A DNA stretch of 64,000 bases from Cylicocyclus nassatus (taxonomy: Eukaryota; Nematoda; Chromadorea; Rhabditida; Strongylidae): assembly GCA_958299035.1 (NCBI GenBank), contig CATQJL010000223.1:80555322-80619321 (forward strand), in the 5' to 3' direction. Below, in pieces: positions 22,404 to 34,591 of this stretch. Both the position numbers and the translations under genes were made by a program. Numbering within the stretch: the first letter of the stretch is position 1; each line of letters opens with the position of its first letter. The notes beneath the pieces were generated by a model. The model was given only the letters and a program-made list of their open reading frames with translations, was not told where the DNA came from and did no database searches.

Positions 22404-23990
22404 TGGACTTCTGAAATAAAGCCATGTTAACAATTTTGCAACAATTAGAGATTTCATACATATGGACACATTCTATGTCATGTGTAAGGAAACAACGAAA
22501 CGAATATCACGGCTTTGATTGTTTTAGTGGCAAATGGACTGCGTTTTGGAATAAGTCAGTAAGGTATAGCACCAAGGTCTAAGTTGTACAATTTGTAGCT
22601 GTGGTCAGAATGAATGAAGACGTAGAAATGAGCTTTTATTGCTATAAAAGTCAATATCAGGCTTGAGCATAACTGCTAGGCTCAGATAGAAATTTTTTCA
22701 ACTATACAAAAGTAGTTTGAACCTTACATTATCGATAACACATTATATCGATAACTGACTAATCAGGAACTATTTTTCACTTTTATTAAACATTGCTGGC
22801 TTTGAAATGCTTTATTCTCAAGTATCCTCATGTAGCATTACACAGCAAAAACCAAACATAGCCATTAGAGTTACAAGTAAGCTATCATGACTCAAAATAA
22901 GCCGATAATCTGTCAGTCTTCGGAGCTGGTCTGTTTCAAAATTACAGTGAGGAAGGAACTAATGTTTCAAAGCATGTGAGAGTTGCACGACAGGGAGGAG
23001 GGAGGAAGGAGGGTGTCACTTTTATTTGATACAGTCAGGCGACTGAGTAATGATCGAAAGACCTGTAACACTTTGTAAGTGTGCTAACACGTTCCATAAG
23101 GCCAGGACGAGCCTGTGCGAAGCAAAGGCGACGCACTGGTATACGAAAATATGAAGTCGAGCAGAGACTGGACCGTTGTGTAAAATGCGGTTTGGGTTCT
23201 CATAACGGGCTGAGTATCACGGACAAGATTCGATGTTACTTTTATACGGACATCCGAGACCTGTATGGCCACAGCTGCACAAACGTTATTTGCCCTTTCA
23301 AAAATACTCCAACTCTTCTCATATACCGTAGCCACCGACATAAATTTCCAGATAGTTTTTGCTAAAGATTTTTTATTCTCAAATTCCCGACTTTTTGCTT
23401 TACTGACGGAGGAGATTCGAATACCGCTAGAAAAGAAAAATTAAAGCACTACATTGGCATATGACCAAACTTTCCGTCGGTATTTGTAAAAGAGGCAACT
23501 TCAGTATTTTTAGCACCTTCCTAGCAATAGGTCCGCTGTGCAAAACACAAGCAGACCTATAAGCGCATACCCTCGATACATAGAGCCACGTACTCTGGTA
23601 ACCTTCACTTTGAAGGCTATGAGGGGACACAACTTTCACCTGGAAAAAAGCAGAAATCGTCCGAGGCTTCGCCCTGGATGTTATTATCCTGATTATATCG
23701 GAACGGATGGTAATGAAGCAAATGGAGGGAACAATATCTCTAGCTTATCTCAGCGAAACCGAAAATTTGCTTTTCATAACCTTTTTTACGCTGAAAAGAA
23801 GGTTTTTGTGGAATTTTCGCCAGAATTCAGCACAGAATTTCTCAGCTAACCTCTCATTTGACCAAAATCGAGTTTCAGAAGTTTAGAAAAGCTACTGGAG
23901 TTAAATAAAAACGAGAAACTGCGCTTAAATCTGCGCAGAGAGTCGCGCACGAAAACGCTGGTCTATCTCGTAAATGAGTGACTTTTAAAT
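22404..23990. other. intergenic stretch, no gene recognised
   Basis: Mostly unique AT-rich sequence. Overlapping frames at 23081-23365 and 23084-23341 lie on opposite strands, and a 103-codon frame at 23538-23849 lacks recognisable motifs. Short poly-purine segment near 22996-23014. Confidence 0.35.
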
Positions 23991-23992
23991 CT

Positions 23993-24294
23993 TGGGACAT
24001 TGTCAGTTCTCCTCGTCTTGTCATTGCGATCAAAATGATATATAATGTTGCGGGGTTTCGTTGAGACCCTGCGGAGATCTACGACCAGAGCCAAATGCCC
24101 CGTCGGCTCTCTTCTGTCTCCGCTGCTCGTCTGCGTCTCCGCGCGCTGCGCGCTACCTCGCTACCCCAAACGCGAGGCGCGGGGCATTTGGCTCTGGTAC
24201 CCTTTTCTTCGCTGTTTCGAACCCAATTCTAGCGAGCTATATATCATTTTGAAGCTCTTGATCTCTATTTTCACGCTGACAACGTCCCAAAACC
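23993..24294. mobile_element. GC-rich imperfect inverted repeat, probable MITE
   Basis: Three nested inverted pairs share one centre: TTGGGACATTGTCAG with CTGACAACGTCCCAA, AAAATGATATATA with TATATATCATTTT, and ACCAGAGCCAAATGCCCCG (24084) with its exact inverse (24180-24198). The core between is strongly GC-rich, unlike its surroundings. No clear target duplication. Confidence 0.55.
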
Positions 24295-24420
24295 ACATTT
24301 TTTGATATGATCGAAAAATCGGGCAAAAACCTTGTTTTCGAAAATCTCTGGTTTTTCTCCTAGTTCAACTACTTTCACGCGGTTTTTTCGTGCATTCTAT
24401 AGATCTTGCTTCTGTTCATA

Positions 24421-24665
24421 ATGCAGACAACCACCCAACCTTTATCTCTTCGATTATTGTGGGATTTTTTGCGAAAAAACGTAAGTGCGTTTTTCTTTAC
24501 CTTGTTCTGTTTCAGGGCTTTCGCATCGATTGTTTTCCAGCTTGGGCGACTGTTGCTCAGAACAATAAGCGCAACAATCCAAACAACGTCCCAGGAAACA
24601 GGAACGTCAATGCGGGGGTAAAAATTCAAAGGACGCATCAAAAATCAAAACCCCGTGTTGCGTAA
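24421..24665 (+). CDS. possible two-exon small protein (hypothetical)
   Basis: An ATG frame at 24421-24480 ends at AAC|GTAAGT. A 35-base intron ends TTTCAG, and the same phase continues from 24516 to a TAA at 24665, giving 69 residues. The product is Asn-rich in the middle (KRNNPNNVPGNRNVNAG). The intron would be near the minimum length. No homology recognised; it could be chance next to the inverted repeat. Confidence 0.2.
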
Positions 24666-25779
24666 TTGTTGGTTCTGAAGCGAAAACTTGCACTTTGAAA
24701 AGCCGCCAAATGAAAGATTTCAAGCCTCATTGCAGCGTTTTTATCCGGTTTTCGGCAGTTTCTTTTGCTTTTTGTATCTATTTTATGTCATTTTCTCTTT
24801 TCTGATCATTTGTAAACAACCTTCACTATTTATGACGTCAGATGTTCAAATAACCTTCACTTTTGACGCCCTGTCTCTAGACTATCGAAGGTATGTATAA
24901 GCGGAATCATTGGAAACTGTGCGCCAGATGAATCCATGCGGCTTTTAGCCTAAAAGACTGAATATGTTCAAACTTTTTTGCAAGATTGTGAATTTAGTCA
25001 GCATGTGCATCTTTAAGCCAAAGACTTTGGCAAGAATCAATTTCTTCCGGAGGAAACGCTCTAAAAAGAAATGATTGCGTAGATGGTCGATATGTAGTAG
25101 TCCTCTAGAAAAGAATTTGCTCAGAGTTGTAGCTCAGGGTATTCATTGTCATTACGGCATAACGGATTCTGTGAGCAACCATAACGGATTCTGTGAACAA
25201 CTAAAATTTGATTTATTTTTCGTCACAAAAGTTTCTTCTTTCCACGGCTACCGATCTTTACATGGAGTTTTGAGAGTGAGTGGTTGTCAATTTATTCGTG
25301 ATGGCCAGCACTGCAAGTTAAGTTTCAAGTTATGACTATACGAGCCTGAGGCAGGTAAAGATATAACAGTGCAAGCTTCTGCGAAGCAAGGAGCAGTCTC
25401 TTCTACAATACTTCTGTTGAATAACAGGACCACCGATCTATCAGTTTTTGTTGGAAGGGAAAGAAGAGGCTAATTTGTTTCTAAAGCAAGTTATAAAAGA
25501 GGTGGTGAAGAGAGGGCTGCGAGGAGAGAGGCTGACGCTGGCCGAGTCTAACCCTTCTAAAAAGTCAAATGGAGACCTTCCCTAGTTTTTCAAGTCATCG
25601 GTATTCTAATTAGGACCCACGCTGTCCTATCATTTTGCATACTGGTCTTTTAGCCGTAAAGTGGAATTCACTCAATACCTATAAACTGTCCCACTTACTC
25701 ATACTTACATTATGATGGCTTTACAATCGCCTCGCAATGAGGGCCTTCACGAAGAATTAGTAAAGAAGGACTTAACTCT
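24666..25779. other. intergenic stretch, nothing recognised
   Basis: AT-rich, with short frames only (for example 25075-25335) and no motif. No repeat boundary seen before the MITE at 25780. Confidence 0.35.
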
Positions 25780-26435
25780 CTAACAAGGAATGCATGTTTA
25801 GTCGAAGTGGTCGCTTAAAATAGGATGTAGTATATAGGCTGTATCAGCCAGCATCGGTCCCGCGCCAGTGTGCCTTGCGACGACGCACCGTCGCATGCGA
25901 CGTGCCTTGGCGCGTAGCAGAGTTCGCACGCGTAACACAGCACCGTCGCGAGTTGCCGCAGGCGCGATGTCGCATGACCGATGCTGGTTGGTACAGCCTA
26001 TACCATACTGAAGGACATGAAATGCTGATTCCAAATCTGCCTTTTTCTGCAGAACATTTATGGACGAGGAGTTATGAGCGCTTATTGAAACAAAAAATTG
26101 AATATGCAAGTAGGACAAAAATAGCCGTGCTTTTTTCTAGCTCTTCAATGGAGCAATGATAATCATCAGAGCATTTAAAAAAAGTAATCCAGAATAAAAA
26201 ATATATCACACTTGGTTACATCACTTGAGGGCTAGTAAGATTCTAGCAACTCATTTCATCCAAAATGTACATGCAATTTTTGGTTCCAAAAACACTCATA
26301 ACTCCTCGTACATAAACGTTTTGCAGATAAGAAAGGCAGTTTTAAAGCTAGCGTTTTATGCCCTTTAATATGCTGTACATCTCATTTGAAAAGGCCACTT
26401 TGACTAAACAAGCTTCCCTTGTAAGACTTAAACTG
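25780..26435. mobile_element. inverted-repeat MITE of the TTGGCAGATA family, copy 3, with nested hairpin
   Basis: Family ends CTAACAAGGAATGC (left) and GCTTCCCTTGTAAGACTT (right) frame inverted arms with ATGCTGATTCCAAATCTGCC and TAACTCCTCGTAC. The left arm is split by a separate hairpin at 25835-26000, which explains the extra length compared with the ~470-bp relatives. Confidence 0.6.
25835..26000. mobile_element. GC-rich hairpin MITE nested in another MITE
   Basis: TAGGCTGTATCAGCCAGCAT is inverted as ATGCTGGTTGGTACAGCCTA at the right, with TA on both flanks (25833-25834 and 26001-26002). The interior is rich in GTCGCA/TGCGAC motifs. Host MITE sequence continues on each side. Confidence 0.6.
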
Positions 26436-27194
26436 ACAAGTGAGGACGGTAACGTTGATAGGAAGATAATTTTTGTCGCGAAACAAAAGATGAATTCAAC
26501 CTAATTCCGGATTATAATGGCTTAGTTATCCTCATAAGAACAATGACCACCGTTAGCTATATCTCTGTGCGAACCATCTCAAATTCCTAGGTGAAAATCT
26601 GACAAATCGCCACTTACTTTTGGCCTAGTCTCAGAGAAGTAATAGATTTTTGATTGTTTTGGTAGTGTTCGCGGCTGCTGATCTAGCGGCCGCATCAACG
26701 TTCTCGGGCACAGTTGGCTTGCTCCACCAAAAAAGAGTACGGTTTTGTTGGAGTGAGTTGAATTTCTCAAATACAATCGAAACACGTGAGCTGCTGTCCT
26801 AGCAAGTAGAAGAACTGTTTTGAGAACTATCGACTTTTTGGCTTCAGATCTTTGATGCACGATATAATAAAAAATGGTTGAATTCTGACAGAAGTTTCTT
26901 CTACGAAACTGTCATGCGGAATCTGTTCAAATTGTTTCTTTCAAACTTTAGAGGTATGGTTGCCATTTTGGAGCTTAAATATCTATATGAATATTTTCCA
27001 AATCTGCAACGACACCGTATCTTGTATGTCTTGCCTTGTATATCCACTTACATCTATGGCCTAGCGTTGATCTCAAATAATTATAACTAATTATAAATTG
27101 CAATATGATAGTTTAAAAATGACTAGCATAATCGTCGCATAATCTCAAAAGGTCATGTAACTTGTACTTGTATACAAGCAATTTACAATCTACC

Positions 27195-27350
27195 AAATCC
27201 ACTATCCGTTACAAACGCTATTTACACAGTTAGTATCCGAACCCACTGTCCTTTTGTTTTACAAACATTATTTATACAACTGTTGGTATCCGAATCCACT
27301 GTCCTTTTGGTTTACAAACGTTATTTATACAATTGTTAGTAGGTTAATAA
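27195..27350. repeat. short minisatellite (~62-bp unit), copy 1
   Basis: TTTACAAACxxTATTTATACAACTGTTxGTATCCGAA recurs about two and a half times, separated by CCACTGTCCTTTTG. The equivalent at 35265-35405 in the second duplication copy has a different number and arrangement of units, including one inverted unit. Confidence 0.6.
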
Positions 27351-28034
27351 GCCGATCGAGGTTACTAGATATTCATTATTAGTGGCAGCCTGACAACTTG
27401 TCCGTCTTCTTCAGAGACCTAAAGTGGTAAGATTAACCATTTTATTTTCTACCCCATCATAAAACTCTTCCATCCCCGGCCAGCCTCGACTCTACCCCGA
27501 AGTGTTACAAACAAAAACAAGTAAAGCAAGTAGGTGAATGAACCTCCTCCGCCGCTGTCACCCGAATGTTAACTCGGCCGTCCTTCGTGCCACTAGTTAT
27601 AATAATGAATACAGTGCAAACCATATTGACATCAACTACTAGTGGAACTCTTCAACTCACATAATGCCATAAAAGCCATATAGCCATTCGTGATTGATGG
27701 ATACTCATTTTGGCTGTCCATGCATGGATTCGCGGTAACTCCGAATTTCCCCGGTTAGACAAAATCGGGCACATCTCCAATGCCTGGACATATACTGATC
27801 TCGATTTTGTATGAGCTGTTTAAAAAAGATTCACTTTGATCAGGGGGCCGAAAATGTTAGCAATTTGATGATTCAATTATTAGTCACTGAGTAAGATTCA
27901 AAAATTTCTATGTTGCAAGAGATTTATCTTGACATTCAAATTGATTTGATTACAAGATTTACAAAGTTGCAGAGCTCGACCTTTCCAGTCCGGGCTCCAA
28001 ATCTCTTGTAAATCTCAAGATTAAATCAAATTGA

Positions 28035-30230
28035 ATGTCAGAACAAAAAAATCTCTTGCGCATCATGGGCCTTACGCGTTCACGTCTGACTGGATTACGA
28101 CTGTATGGGAACACTTACCCCGAAGGGAGATTAATACGTTTCGGACCGCGAAATCGCGCGCAGCGAAAAAGAGCGTACTTTCAGCCGTTAGCCTACAAAG
28201 GGAGATTGTTTCGCAGGCTGTGGGCCACATTTGTAATCAGCATGCCAGATGAGCTCCATATCCAAAGTTCTGAGTGAATTCGAAGTGTTTGAATTTTGTC
28301 GCTTGAGAGGGACTTTTGTGCTTTCTTGAAAGATAGGAACAAGAACTCAGATTCTAGTAGTATTCAAAAGTATCTATGTTGTACACGGCACACATCAGTA
28401 TTGAAACTACGGTTTTTCTCTTTGATATCGAAGCAAAGGAAAGTTGCGACGTCGCACGCGTCGTTCGCGTCGCCGCACTTCGTTGCAACTGTTGTTCGAT
28501 TTGTGCTCATATCTCCTAAACAAATATCGGCGGCACAACTCTACAGAGTCATTTAAAAAGTAGAAGCTTAGACCTTTGACTTAACAACTTTAGACTAAGA
28601 GGAAACCTCCTGCAAACGCCAGAAAGATCCCTCAAACCAGCATGCTGCACCATGTGCAGCACCGGTCCGAAACGTGTTAATACATACCGCCTCAGAACTC
28701 CGAATGAAGCGATTGCATATTGCGAAAAGTTGGTCAAGCCTAACGAGCTATCATCAAACAACAACAAGAGTATAAACCGGCCCCAAACAGCGTCTTGATG
28801 AAGATAAGTTCACTATTACGCCAACATCACTTGGCTTGACTGAAAGCAGCTGAAGTTCCTTCAAGTGCCGATATAACCGGAAACATGGAGAAAATCGTCA
28901 AACATAAAGGAGTCACATTACGCGTTACCAATGCCCAAAATCTGAGGGAATATCCAAGTGATTAACTTTTGTCTTCAACTTCGCAAAGATTTTTGTCTAA
29001 CGTTGCGGCAGTACACCAAAAGAAATTTCATGCTGAGCTGAGCTGTCTGATGTCGTGTGTGTCCAAGCCAGCTTCTCATAGATGCCTCCGCCGTGCACGT
29101 GAAGGGCGAATCGGCTTCTTGCTTCTCACTTCAAGTACGAGCAGTCAATCACTTGTAGGCAAGCAATGAAATTATAGTTGAATTATGATTTCGCCTCAAA
29201 AGAACCTTATGCAAAGAGGTAACGTGCACAGCACGTCCAGATATCAAATTTCATTTAATCCAATCAAAGCCAGTTCAAATACTCAAAAGATTTTTAAATG
29301 GCAATGGACAGTAGCCGAAACAGAATGAGCAACATTTGTTGGACTTCCCTCTCCCTTGGACACAGAAAATTTGACATGTTCGACCTTGAACAAGTCTGTT
29401 TTGAACCTTATTCATGGTCCAAATAGTGTGGAAGAACAAATGAGGGCACACATCTTTATTTATGATAACAACGAGAATTCTAAAACTAATCCTACTTCCA
29501 TTCCATTCTTAATGGTTGACTAATCACTATTCCCAAGTCTCAACTCATTTGATACAATACTAAACCCTACTTACATTCCATTTCCAACCTTTCCTGCGGG
29601 CTTTTCTATTTCCTCTTTTCCACTTCATTTCAAGGGGAGAAGCTCTAGTTACACAGATATAATAAAGGGGAAGCATAGCGTACCGACCCGGATAACATTA
29701 ATACAAGGGAAAGTGGAAGAACAAGCGATCCCTCGCCTATTTTCAGGCGGCTTATATACGCGCGAAGGCGCGCCGCGTGCTTCTCACATGTTGCTGTTCA
29801 TCATGAACAAGGTTCATGACAAAGTCCAATTCTGTATGAAGCTGCACTTCTACAATCTATAGATTACACTGAGAGACTCGCATATGAGAGAAGCTCGGAA
29901 AATAGCTACTCGATTTCAAGTACTCAAAAAATGGAAGCCTTTCAAAACAAATGCTCCTAGAGCTATCCCAGGCGCGCAAAAACTCGTCACAAGCTTCTGT
30001 TGTGGTTTGCTTATACCTAAAATAGAGCGACTACAGAACAACAAAACAAAACAACACAGAGAAAAAAAAACCTCCATTTAAGGCTAAAAAAGAGGGCGTC
30101 GAAAGCAATGGGCAGCTCTCGCTGCGCGCGAAGTACCTGCGATTGTATAAGCTATTACTAAGTCTAGCAAAGTCCTGCTATGAGAAAGACTCTTAAGCCC
30201 TATTTGCGTAATCTGGCTCTGTAGTTAGGA
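28035..30230. other. sequence present only in duplication copy 1, no gene recognised
   Basis: Absent from copy 2, where flanking blocks join directly at about 36122. Because the LINE reading frame of copy 1 continues to about 30230, at least part of this stretch was probably deleted from copy 2. A loose inverted pair (TGAACCTTATTCATGG at ~29400, CATGAACAAGGTTCA at ~29803) may frame an old element. No coding feature supported. Confidence 0.4.
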
Positions 30231-31450
30231 TGCGCAATGTTATAACCAGGTTAGAATGCTCTGTTGTAGACAACATTAGTAAACAACTTGTGCAGCTTTT
30301 CAATCCCTTCAATATCTTTACTTTAAGATTCCAACTGCAGCTGCAGTATTCCAGCAAGTACATAGCTTTATAAATTTTTAGAGATGTTTTAGAGTTACAA
30401 GAATGGACAGTGCATATCAGCCCGTAACCATATGTTATAGGAGTTTATAATCCAAATAATTGTGAAAGGAAGGCATCAGCCCTCCCAGTAGGAATAGTGC
30501 AGCTTTTGGAGTAGTCCACCTTCAGATTCCATTTGTCAGCCTATGCAGTCTTGTGAGACACAGAGATATTAAGCGCCCTGTGGTTTATCTGCTGGTCATA
30601 CATGATGTAAACCTTAACATTGTCAACATACATATATGAAAACCTCAATGCGCTATCACTATTCAGCAGGGTAGACAAACTAATAATATAAATAATGAAC
30701 AGATGGACACTGCCTTGAGCTACTCTAGATTTGCAGTGTTTTACTATAGGAAATTTATCCTGAACACAAACAGAAAATGCTTGGTCGATGAGATAGGATC
30801 CACACCAGCATGGATATCCCTTAGTGAAAAGGGTGGTCTACGGTGGCAAGTGCCTCACAAAAGAAGATAATCGGCATCCACATTTTCATTCTTGCCTAAT
30901 GCTGCAATCCGTTCATATTGACAGTCTAGCAATTGCGTACTCATGGACCGTCCTGGTAGAATTTCATATTGTTCTTGTTTTAGGCATTTGATTTTCAGGA
31001 GCTTTTTTGAAAGATTTTCTAAGGTGTGGGAAGTATGGAAATTAGCCTGAAGTCGAAGAGCTTGGGTGCAACAGAAGTTTTGGGTAAAGGGTGTCGCGGT
31101 GGCAGTTTCAAAGACGAGGCTGGAATAAAAAAACCGATGACTGGAAATATGAGTCAGTGGGAAGGCCATCTCATCAGCAGACATTCTGTAGAAGATGATA
31201 GGAGCGTTATCAGAAGTAACGACAGTGTTGGATCCAATTCCTTTCAAAGTTTTCGTATCACATGCAGTTTTATTCTGGGCATGGGACAGGCACTGATTAA
31301 CTTATTGACCAAAAGAGGGCAAATTGACGATCGAACTCGAAAGACATTTCCAAAATCTGGCAATGCCTCAGCCTTAGATTTGGAAGTGAAACACTTACTG
31401 ACAGCCGCATCACAAAGAGGGCCAGGAAACTTCTTCTTTACAACTTTCTA
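30230..31450 (-). pseudogene. dead non-LTR retrotransposon reverse transcriptase, copy 1
   Basis: On the minus strand, PGRSMSTQLLDCQYERIAAL (about 30900-30960) matches the GFLPGRST..QLL motif of CR1/jockey-like LINE reverse transcriptases. Further 3', YMYVDNVKVYI near 30610-30645 occupies the place of the catalytic YADD box with both key residues altered, followed by WNLKVDYSKS and LLEYCSCSW thumb/connection motifs. Several stops and frame changes interrupt it. The paralogous copy is at 36123-37170. Confidence 0.65.
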
Positions 31451-31492
31451 AAATCATAACATCTTACTTATTACAGAATTCCCTTCCACTCG

Positions 31493-32689
31493 ATGTTGCT
31501 ACACAAACTAGTGTTTATTATCGCTCTTATTATTTGCGTTGCTGGAGGACGCTTCGTTAGAAACAACAGGAACGGTAAAGCAACGAAAGCGTCACTTTCT
31601 GGGGGTCCTAGGGTACACCTTACATCTTTATACAAAAATCTAACCTTATTCAGCATATTCTAGAAGCTCGTTCCATCAACTGGTCACACTAAACAGCCCT
31701 TATACTATGAGTTGGGAGAAATGTCTTCATTTTGAAGCCATTGACGTTTAATCTTCGCACTGGATAAGTTTGGAGAACAATAAAGTTTGCCTTAAAAGTG
31801 TGCTTCACCATTCCGAGGATATTGTTTAAGTTCTATTTTCTCCATGCGTCCGTGCTCAGTTTTGAAGTCTATCGGAATAAAGGTTATAGATTTCCCTAGA
31901 ATTTGCGCATTTATTGCCAAAATTATCTTCCATAGGCAGAATACATCTTTTCTTCGTTTTTTTCTGCACGTTAATGCTGGAAGTTTAAGGAAAGGATTTT
32001 ATCGAAAAAAGGATGGTCGATTGTCGTAGATAAAGCGTTCTATATCTTATGAGTGCCAATCGGGTGCCGTCAGAAGTACCAGGATTTTTAAAAAAGATGG
32101 TTTGAAATTCATGATCACGTCTGCATTAATGTCTACGCTAAGAATAGAACCATATAGGTTTTTGAAACACTGATACAACTTTTTGGAAAATGCGATGTGA
32201 GGCGCTTTTTCTGACGTTTCCTCGACAACACCGTCCAGTATACCCATTTTCAAGTAAAATCTCTGCTGCTTCATCCTTTTAGGATTGCAAGCTTCGTCAA
32301 CGCATCTGCAAAGGCAAATATTTTTACAACTCTTAGGGCAGACCGTAAACGTGATGAGGTGCGGATGTGACTCACGTAAAGTTTTTCCTCACCAGATTTG
32401 GGAAAATCTCCCTATGAGGTTGCGCGTAAAGTGTGCAAACAAGTATAATCTACAAATCGGTTGTCCGAAAAAATTACATATTGCAAAAAAGTCCTTGGCA
32501 TGCTTCTCGAAACACGAGCCCATGATGGGATTCGGGTGGGGAGGAGGGGGAGGGGAAGAGTCGATCTGCCACTTCAGAGGTGCAACAATCAGTGACGGAG
32601 ATCGAGGATGGAGCTTTGTAGAATCATTTATAAGATGGCTTGTCATTACTTGTGAGTCCGATAATCTCATAACAACTGTAATTTTCTGA
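31493..32689 (+). CDS. candidate secreted cysteine-containing protein (copy 1)
   Basis: Exon 1 (31493-31574), preceded by TTATTACAG, encodes MLLHKLVFIIALIICVAGG, a signal peptide. A donor (AACG|GTAAAG) joins in frame to exon 2 (32283-32689) after CCTTTTAG, giving 162 residues. Comparison with the duplicated copy shows conservative changes on this strand: CDSRKVFPHQIWENL here, CDSRKLFPHQDWDKL there; LACFSK versus LECFSK. This supports a plus-strand coding origin. The C-terminus includes a Gly run and diverges. No family recognised; the model may be wrong at the intron, and it lies beside a dead LINE. Confidence 0.35.
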
Positions 32690-32706
32690 CTGAGTTTTAT
32701 AGGGTA

Positions 32707-32828
32707 GGGGAAAGCCGCCAGTTTGGGCCGCCTCCGTGGACTACTGGTCCTGAACACCATATACAGCAATACCGCAAAAAGAGCATTTGGCCGCGAAAGC
32801 CGGCTAAAACTGGCAGCCTTCGTTCCCT
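32707..32828. mobile_element. ~120-bp mini-MITE (GGGGAAxGxCCGCCAGT ends), copy 1
   Basis: TAGGGGAAAGCCGCCAGTTT is inverted as AAACTGGCAGCCTTCGTTCCC. TA-type flanks. A related copy lies at 45927-46051. It is missing from the equivalent site in duplication copy 2. Confidence 0.55.
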
Positions 32829-33047
32829 TACCCAGTTTTGTAAGGCAATTTTTATACGGGCTCTGCTGTCGTCAAACTTTTTCTTGAGGTTTAGAATATA
32901 CGAAATCGCAAAATTTGTTTGGCAACCACAAAGAAATCTTCAGCAAAGCCCAAAAAAATTAGCAGCCACCACTATGGATAGCCAGTGAAAATCTAGAAAA
33001 TGCGGTGGACGGACGGAAATGTCCACACAGAAGTCTTGCTTACATAC

Positions 33048-33310
33048 AACTAGCTGGCTTACCCGGCTCCGCCGTATGTTCCGAATAGAAAATTCCATTT
33101 CTTAACCGATCCGGACCAAACTTGGCACACATACACTTCGGGCCCCGGCGGGTGTCACAGTCCACTTTTCGTTATCGATCGATATCGATTTTATCAGCAT
33201 GCTCGATTACACCCCTCTGCCAAATTCCAGCCCCCTAGCTCAAATTTTGCAAAAAATCGATAAAATCGATATCGATCGATGACGAAAAGTAGCCTATGAA
33301 AAGTAGCCTA
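33048..33310. mobile_element. CTAGCTGGC-type retroelement tail, copy-1-specific insertion
   Basis: CTAGCTGGCTTACCCGGCTC opens the segment, then an inverted version of the 17940-17990 block (CGAATAGAAAATTCCATTTC ... AACCGATCCGGACC), then the AAAATCGATAAAATCGATATC stretch and GACGAAAAGTAGCCTATGA twice. In duplication copy 2 CTTACATA joins almost directly to GAGTATCTGG, so this is an insertion in copy 1. It appears to be two partial copies facing each other. Confidence 0.6.
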
Positions 33311-33403
33311 GAGTATCTGGAAAAGGATACTGCGTCAGACGAGCCTTCATTGCACCTTCAGTAAATACTTGGATAGATAAAGAATCAAGGTCCCTGAGGC
33401 CTT

Positions 33404-33835
33404 TTACATAACGATAAAGCAACTCAACTGGCTTCTGGCTGCGGCTCGTTTCAACTCCCAAAGATCATTACTTCTTGATGCCGGTCGAGTCTTGACTGCC
33501 AGGATTCCGATAGCATCTGAAATATCCGTAATATCCTTGTTTGAAGTACTTTCAAGCGTCTTATGATAGAGTTTGACAAATGAGATTAGCAATCGGACGC
33601 GATAATCTCGGCTTGACCTCCCCCCCCCCCCCCCCCCGACCCCATTGCGCTTTTTTGACCTTCGTAATCGCATGTCATGCCCCACGCAACTTTTCCGTTC
33701 TGGCAGATAGCAGCTCCTCTGTTCTTGGGCTTCGCTGCAAATTCTCACTGGAATACTTTCATTACGTGTTTGTTGCCTCGCACAAACTTTCTCGTTGGCT
33801 TTGTTTTGGTGTACGTTTTCGTTAACAGCATTCAC
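33404..33835 (-). pseudogene. conserved minus-strand frame with a poly-Gly run, copy 1 (unknown)
   Basis: A 143-codon frame starts MNAVNENVHQNKANEKV and contains SRDYRVRLLISFVKLYHKTL and TDISDAIGILAVKTRP. The same segments occur in copy 2 (40856-41274), where the frame is broken at the homopolymer. The middle is an 18-base C run (plus strand), read as Gly. It may be part of the upstream ORF of the LINE whose reverse transcriptase lies at 30230-31450, or a host exon; I recognise no domain. Confidence 0.35.
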
Positions 33836-33868
33836 CTAGGCCAAGCAAGTTGAAATGAATTTATTCTT

Positions 33869-34591
33869 CCAACCAAAGCCGATAGCATACAAGTGCGATT
33901 TTGGACCGTAACTATACCATCAGCATTGACATCGCATGATTCCTTCTCCAGTATTCGGTACCATTATAGATGAATTATAGAGTGGTGAGTCTTATTTCCG
34001 TCAAATAAGGAAGATTATATCACACGCGAATCGCAAAAATTCTCGAAAAGAGGCGAGTCAGGACTGCGCTTGCTTAATAAATTGGATTCAAACTATGATT
34101 CGATGTTCCATATTTCAACAAAAAGTAATAGGAATAATGATAAGAGCATCGGACTTTGTCTACTTCGCGATTCTGGAGCGATAGACGATCACCTAGTTTC
34201 TGTGCCACGTTTTCCGATCGCACTCTGTTGCTCCGCAGCCACTTTCTCGTTAGAAAAATTCACAGCTTTTCTCCCAGTGCAACTGCTGACTGGATACTTT
34301 CAGAAAATTTTGGGATCCACTACCACATCCTTTAAGCAGTAGAGAATTTCTCAAGTTCTAAACAAAAAAATTTTCCATAAAAATCTTCACACTTCTTCAC
34401 ATTGGTAAAGAGGAACTGCAAGATTTGATATGAGATGCGCTGCGAAATGGGATCCGCCGCCGGATGAAAATGTATAATTTTGGAGCCAGTTTCTGCAAAA
34501 TGCTAGAATATATTTCTATTTTGGGAATTATGAATTACGCCGATTTTCTAAACTTAATTTTGAGGGACAGTACTTTTTCCGCACCCTGTAT
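33869..34591. other. spacer between duplication copies, with a MITE half-arm
   Basis: About 34360-34450 resembles one arm of the TTGGCAGATA MITE family. The 90-codon frame at 34070-34342 has no recognisable motif. GCACCCTGTATAATGG marks the junction to copy 2. Confidence 0.35.

Larger units (their letters stand above)
26515..33868. repeat. tandem segmental duplication, copy 1
   Basis: Blocks 26515-28035, 30355-32700, 32845-33040 and 33340-33868 align colinearly with 34592-36122, 36123-38520, 39300-40790 and 40800-41309. Examples of shared sequence: CTCAAATTCCTAGGTxAAA, ACTATGGATAGCCAGTGAAA and ACATAACGATAAAGCAAC. Copy-specific DNA here: 28035-30355, a mini-MITE at 32707-32828 and a retroelement tail at 33048-33310. 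Confidence 0.85.

Noticed and set aside
29350..29830. Possible solo LTR
   Set aside because: Inverted fragments at the ends are short and no TG..CA termini with target duplication could be defined.
31026..31451. 141-codon plus-strand ORF
   Set aside because: It lies antisense to the reverse transcriptase relic, which has recognisable motifs on the minus strand.
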